A stretch of DNA of 24,966 nt. Source: Lenisia limosa. Lineage: Eukaryota; Breviatea. Where the stretch lies: positions 1-24,966 of the forward strand of contig LPNZ01011046.1 in the NCBI GenBank assembly GCA_001655205.1, in the 5' to 3' direction. Shown here in pieces: positions 19,598-24,966 of this stretch. The notes under the pieces were generated by a model, which saw nothing but the letters and a program-made list of their open reading frames with translations, was not told the DNA's origin and made no database searches. The translations under genes were made by a program, and so were the position numbers. Numbering within the stretch: the first letter of the stretch is position 1; each line of letters opens with the position of its first letter.

Positions 19598-22500
19598 GGA
19601 TCTCAATATCTCTAGATCATTAGCAAGGCTGGACTTCTCCTTTGTGGACTCGTGAAGTGCTGCTTGGAGCCTCTTAGCCTCATTCTTTGACACTTCCGCC
19701 CGCTCCTCTGCCTCAACCATCTAATACCATAAAGTTAAAACTGTATTGAACAACACACGTTCATGCCTGAGTTGTCAGCCGTCTCCCTCCTAGAACTACC
19801 CAAACAAACATCTTTAAACTACCACTCCCATCCGCCCCCACCTTAGAACTAGCCTCAGCGAGCTTCTCCATGATGTCAGCGTAGGAGACATGTAAGGATA
19901 TCAGCTCATGCCACACAGGCCTTTGAACACTCTGAAACCATAAGAAAACTATTGGCTGGAATTGAATATATATGTATGAGAAAACAAAGTGCTGAGAAAC
20001 TGTGAGTTTCTCGTTTATAACAAGATGTAAATAAGTGAAGAAAATATGATCGGAATATTTGTACAAAGTTTCCTCTCACCGAGCTGGTTTCAGAAGACAT
20101 TTGAGAAGTGCACAAGCCGGAGTGTGCTGATATGTTTCGCGACATAAACGACATCGTTTTCGTCACCAATTCAGGCTAAATATCAGTTATGACTGTCAGC
20201 CTATTTCAGCCTATTTCCATTGCAATGATGGACAAGAGAACAAGAGAAAAACATTCAATAACCTGAACTTTAGTAGTAGTGACCCCCCTCCCCCACTGCA
20301 GGTATTTTGAAGGCCGCCACAGCCACCGTCTCATAAGACTTCCTCCCAACCCCCAACTAAAAGGATCAGAAAGCTCTTTTAATGAAGAGTTTTACGCATT
20401 ACACGCTAACAACTTGTAAACATTCTTGAAAAAGACAAAAATCATAATTACATCCATATTGAGCCGAGAAGGGCTCCATTTCGGGGATAAAGAAGATTTT
20501 TTGGCAAACATCGAAACATGACCAATATGAGGTATGTACTTTTTGCTTACAGCTGCCAATTTGAGAGAGTTTAGTCCTGCGAGAACAGCGGAATTGCTTG
20601 ATGCAAGAAGTTTGAGGCCTGATTCTGGGGGATNNNNNNNNNNNNNNNNNNNNNNNNNNNNNNNNNNNNNNNNNNNNNNNNNNNNNNNNNNNNNNNNNNN
20701 NNNNNNNNNNNNNNNNNNNNNNNNNNNNNNNNNNNNNNNNNNNNNNNNNNNNCAAAGGCGAATGTTGCTTGTTTCTATAGAATGGCGCTGAGTTTCTCTT
20801 TTATTGTGTACTATGTATCATATTGTAAACAGTGACCGGGATAAGTCTTGTTTTGCGGATTCAATGAGAAACCCAGTCATTCTTGGCCATCCATGGGTCC
20901 TTGTCATACCAGTCGGAAGAGGCGACAGACCCTCCGCCTGGGCTTTGCTCGACCACGCCATGCCAAGCTCTAACGACACCGAACCGATCACTCGACATGC
21001 TCGCGATATGTCAAGGAGGACTGGAGGGGGGGGGGTAAAATTGGAAATTTATGAAACAAAAAGCCAACTCTGTTGGCTGGTTTTCTGACAACACGAATGA
21101 GTGTTTTTGATTATGCACTACTACTTTGAAATATAGAGATGAAAAGTAAAACAAGGTTGTATCCGTATATATGTGCATATATCACATAATGCATGTAGTA
21201 TCATATGTACATATGTGGCAGTGTCATTGACCAACATGTTGGTGATGAGGCTGGAACACAAGGCGGCACAGGAAGAGCCACAGTCGACTCCTCAACATAT
21301 CGCGTGAACGTGGCTGCTAAGTTTGGCGCGAGATGGGGGAGGAGAGGGGGGTCCTCTGGGGGGTAGCTTGACCTGGACTTGTTGACACATATATGAAGAT
21401 TCTTCCCGCAAAAAAGGGGTAGGGGTGAAATACTGTTTTTGATTCTGTTCAAAAATAACAACTTTAATCATCATTATTCTAAGATCACATACAAATACAG
21501 TCCGGTTCAACTACAAGAGCTTGTCTAATACACGAGCTTTAAAACAGTAACAATGACCCCTCGTACCATGCGGCAGCAGCAGCCTGGGCAAGTGCATGCG
21601 GCAACAGGGCAAGACCGCACGACGCCATTGTGTTTCGTGTCTTCAGGTCGGAAGAGTGTGAGGCAGTTAAACAGCTGATGATGGATAAGGTATGTTGGGA
21701 TAATGGCACATGCCTGTGAGGATTTGGGATTTAAAAAAAAAGGATGTAAAACAAGTCAACAGGGCAAGGGATGTAGATGTGATACCATAATAGGGATTAG
21801 GTTGTGGGACAGAACCTCGAAGCTATTACTATTACTATTGCTATTGCTACTACTATTGTTATTACTATTGCTATTCTATTACTATTGAATCGGTGAAGCC
21901 TGAAAAAAATATATATGGCCCACCATTTGACGTATAAGGCATGGACCTGGGCCAAATAGGTCACAAGGACAGCGAGTGACTTAGACAATCCCTTCATTGC
22001 CTTATAGGGTCAGAATCAAAAGTAATAAGAAAAAATATTGGTGTGAAAAAGGCGGGGTGGATTCCGCTATCTTTAAGGGACCTTCTCCTACCAGCTCCAA
22101 GTTTTCCGTATCTCCGGAAGACTGCGCAGCAACAAAGCCCTCGGTTAAGTCCTAAAAGGGTCAAAATATTATCTTTCTCTCAAAAAAAAAGAAATAAAAG
22201 TGATCTAAAAGGGAAGAGGAAGGTGTTCAGTTTTCATATCAGAATGATACGAAGATTCACACCAAACAACAATCTCAAATCACATGTAAACGCTACCGAC
22301 TTGGATATACTTGCTGATGTCCACTTTGGATTCGTGTTCACTGAGCAAATTGATGAAGGATGGCAGGTCTGAGGGAGCCGGCTATTGGTGTCAAAAGATA
22401 CGGTTAGTCTTCTGGTGTTATAGGGGACTAGAACTCAGTCTGTGTTTTACATGTTTTATTGATTTCTCGTATCTCTATCTAACGATATTGATATGGACAT

Positions 22501-24966
22501 CACCAATGATATTAACTCAATAATGACACCAATGTGATTATTTTGAAAATATGCAATTTATGTCATTTGGGTATTTTGTCATGCCATAAATGCTGCCCAC
22601 ATACACTGACCAGCTGATCCTCTTGAAGCATTCGCATGGACAACGCATCAAGCATCTACAGGGTGTCAACACTGAAACACTTCAGGACCCCTTAATCTTC
22701 CTTCTTGGTGCACCCTTTCCACCAGCTCTTCCTACTTCAGCAGCCATTTTGACTAATTCAGATGATTCTGTTTTCGTTCCTTACGTAGCCCCCTCCCCCG
22801 ATAACCTGGGACATTGCCGACTCAAAACTCCTGACTTGTTCCACAAGGATCTTGCATGCATCAATTTCAGCAGTCTGATAAAAATTAACATGAAGAACCC
22901 AAAACACTATTGCATCTTGGCATTATGCGTAATATAGCTATGTAGTTTTCTATAATATGATGAAATTCAATTACTAGTACTATTATATGATATGACATCA
23001 TATGTACTATGCCAATTGTACAAATAATATTGTTTATAAAAGGATGATGTGTGTAAGATAAAAGCACCTGTGCCTCGGCATTAGTGCCTTCCAAATTGAA
23101 GGTGTTTAGTGCCCGATTTGAGGTGTCGTCGATCACCAATCGCCTGCGGTGTCTGGAGTGGTGAATGAGGGCTTCGTTCCAGTAATGGAAAGTTTGCGAT
23201 CGAAAATATGATTGTACAAAATTCGCACTAGAAAAAGCACAGCAAAAACACCTGGTCGGAACCAGGAAAAGGTTAATAAGAAACAACAAATAAAAACTGA
23301 TAGCCTTTCAAACTACGAAATGACCAGCAACTGATAGCCTTTCAAAACACAAGATAAGTACCAACCTTGATATTGTTGACACGGTAGCGTTTAGTTTGTT
23401 ATTCACTTCCGCCACCGCAGCCACAGCTTTCTGGTTCGTTCTGAAGAATTACACTTCAGCAATCAGACTCCAGGCTTCGAACCCTCTTCCCAACCCTCCC
23501 CACTCTTCACACTGGGTGTTCAACTCTGCAATTTTCTGGGACAAATGCGAGCGGTCCACTTCGAACTGGTCATTTGCAGATGATAGCTTGGTTTCCGATA
23601 CTGTTGGGTGAAAGGCGGTTACTTAAAATGGCAATGGTTGGATAATGACCATTTTGTGGAATTCAAGAAGAACTGCCATCTTCATGAGCAAAAGAAAAAA
23701 GAAGGGGGGGTGTGCTTCCATCAGTCAAGACTTACCAATGTCAGTACATAGTATATCATATGTACTTACATATATGTACATACATACACTGACCGGGGCG
23801 ATAAGTCTTGACCGATTGTCCTAGGTAGCAAATCTACTGTGCATACATATAACAGACCAACCCCTGCAATCATCAACCAGCAGACCCTGAATGTCTTCCT
23901 GCGCAGTCTTCAGCTCAGCCTCCTTAGTCCTTAACTCCTGTCTCACGCCCTCAAGTTCAGACTCCTTTTGGGTTAATATGGGATTGAGACAGAGAACCTT
24001 AACAGTCTCTGATTGGAGTGCCGTGAAGGACCACACCATCATGTTTAGAACGGATATTGGATATTGATATGAATTCACCCAATCTTTTGCCCTTACATAC
24101 CAATTCAGCTTTTTCTGAAAGGAACATTGAATGCGTTTGTGCTACAAGGTCAGAAGTTAGCAGAAAGCTCATAATCTATAACGCCGTATCTCAGTTGATG
24201 ACTAATACTCACCTTGCTTCCCCGATTTCTCGCTCCCTGGTTAAAACCAAGAAGGAGTTATCGGGTTTCTCAAACATTTTTCTAGGGTTTATCCCAGAGG
24301 AATCAAAGGAATCTAGGATTTTCGAAGGGCTATCAAAGCAATCTACTATCTCTAATTTGCCCACCTTGGTCACAGACCAGGGTCTCAAGCTGTTCATGCG
24401 CCACCGCAAGATCTTGCGCCATTTGCTGGGATGAAAAATTGAGAGAAAAAAAAAATAGATTTCAAGAATTTTTATAAAACATACGTATGCTTGTAACTTG
24501 TATGATACTTGATAGAATCTTAAGGATACAACAGAAACAATCAATACTACAAGGTTGCTACATTTATTGCTCTGCAGTGGCTTTATTGTTTCATAATCCA
24601 AAAAGATAAAATGTGGGCTGCTGTACACACAAACCCAACCTTTTTGTTGCCGGAAAACCATGGGGCCTTTTCACCAGAAACAGACTACAACATCATTGCA
24701 AGTTACAAAAAATCAAACTTCACAGACTATAATTTCCAAAGGGATTTCGTACAAAGAAGATATTATTAATTAAAAAACAAGACATTCATGATGCTGCTAA
24801 ACAGTTTTGGTACAAAAGAGAGTTTGAAAAATCGAGGTACAGGAAAACAAACATAGGAAAACAACACACACCTGGTTCTGGAGGATCTGAATCTGAGACT
24901 CCAGGCGGCGTATTTTGCTTGAGGCGTCATCAAGTGACTGGTCACGACTGCCGAGCTCACTGCCAA
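19598..24966 (-). CDS. DCTN1: Dynactin p150Glued-like coiled-coil protein (5' end off window)
   Basis: Exons with agreeing phase: 24872-24966 (enters window), 24365-24425, 23886-24008, 23513-23600, 23366-23440, 23068-23152, 22806-22874, 22681-22731, 22607-22655, 22301-22368, 22092-22151, 21947-22000, 21567-21640, then an unresolved part near 21240-21300, 20910-21020, 20551-20624, 20297-20356, 20080-20175, 19842-19931, 19598-19720. The first exons are coiled coil (LDDASSKIRRLESQIQILQN; ESELEGVRQELRTKEAELK). The later ones are short helical pieces: ACKILVEQVRSFESAMSQ, MLDALSMRMLQEDQL, LPSFINLLSEHESKVDIS, ASCGLALLPHALAQAAAAAW, SVSLELGMAWSSKAQAEG, ESGLKLLASSNSAVLAGL, RPVWHELISLHVSYADIMEK, then coiled coil again. 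From memory, order and local pattern (an ALSQ-like helix, then LD...L..DQL, an Ala-rich run, P-V-x-EL before the second coil) resemble the conserved domain of p150Glued, the large dynactin subunit linking dynein to cargo. The N-terminal CAP-Gly would be outside the window. HIP1/Sla2 was considered but has a different motif order. Confidence 0.6.
20830..20850. repeat. Single Tc1/mariner-type terminus
   Basis: CAGTGACCGGGATAAGTCTT, then G, is the best-preserved form of the terminus seen at 8235 and 16244. No partner end is visible nearby. It lies in the intron between two helical exons of the dynactin-like gene, so it is a solo end or a truncated insertion. Confidence 0.65.
21823..21887. repeat. 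CTATTA/CTATTG microsatellite
   Basis: About 65 bases built from ACT/ATT/GCT trinucleotides and hexanucleotides, within an intron of the dynactin-like gene. The leucine-rich plus-strand frame across it is an artefact of the repeat. Confidence 0.85.
23787..23822. repeat. Single Tc1/mariner-type terminus
   Basis: TA then CACTGACCGGGGCGATAAGT and CTTGACCGATTGTCC match the outer third of the MITE at 8235-8311, with a two-base insertion. The right half is missing. It lies in an intron of the dynactin-like gene. Confidence 0.6.

Noticed and set aside
20804-21088. Plus-strand open frame next to a mariner-type terminus, considered as a transposase fragment
   Set aside because: No DDE or helix-turn-helix signature; the minus strand here is a helical exon that joins its neighbour in phase.
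22590-22937. 115-codon plus-strand open frame
   Set aside because: Antisense to three exons of the dynactin-like gene; no recognisable motif.
24209-24661. 150-codon minus-strand open frame
   Set aside because: Only the part 24365-24425 fits the splice phases of the coiled-coil gene; the rest reads through intron.
19598-24966. HIP1R/Sla2 identity for the long coiled-coil gene
   Set aside because: The I/LWEQ talin-like motifs are not seen and the order of coil and helical segments fits p150Glued better.

Overview
This is nuclear DNA of an intron-rich eukaryote. Every gene is cut by short GT-AG introns (mostly about 100-400 bp), and reading phase is preserved across nearly every junction I could place. 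The gene content (a calcyphosin-like EF-hand protein typical of ciliated cells, a dynactin p150Glued-like protein, a secretory-pathway thioredoxin-like protein and two clathrin-box proteins) suggests a flagellated, probably unicellular eukaryote. I cannot place the lineage. Twelve runs of N (about 70-304 bases) interrupt the sequence, most beside or near long C/G or A homopolymers. They hide parts of several genes.

Layout: (1) 13-1975, minus: a BMT2/SAMTOR-family methyltransferase, 3' end outside the window. (2) 2759-6231, minus: an eight-exon 471-residue protein I do not recognise as a whole, with a helical N-terminal part, a Gln-rich linker, clathrin-box-like and acidic segments, two ubiquitin-interacting-motif-like helices and a basic tail. 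(3) 6477-7891, plus: a TXNDC12/ERp18-like thioredoxin-fold protein, divergent from gene 2 across 245 bp. (4) 8102-9564, minus: a calcyphosin-like EF-hand protein. (5) 9787-14693, plus: a SET-domain protein with long Pro/Ser-rich and basic tails, divergent from gene 4 across 222 bp. (6) 15194-18906, minus: an unrecognised protein with N-terminal clathrin-box motifs, coiled coil and a possible Cys-rich C-terminus. (7) about 19598-24966, minus: a many-exon coiled-coil/helical protein resembling the C-terminal half of dynactin p150Glued, 5' end outside the window.

The introns and spacers carry small mobile elements: a TA-flanked Tc1/mariner-type MITE family (two full copies, two single ends), a hairpin family with AGGGCTTCAC-type termini (four full copies, two partial), a 621-bp element with 60-bp inverted repeats, a 24-bp minisatellite and a 26-bp dispersed repeat. 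There is no operon logic. At the pathway level, genes 2, 6 and 7 point to vesicle or microtubule traffic, gene 4 to ciliary calcium biology, gene 3 to the ER, and genes 1 and 5 to rRNA or nutrient signalling and to chromatin. I found no rRNA, tRNA, CRISPR array or recognisable virus. Homology calls rest on remembered family motifs, not on searches.
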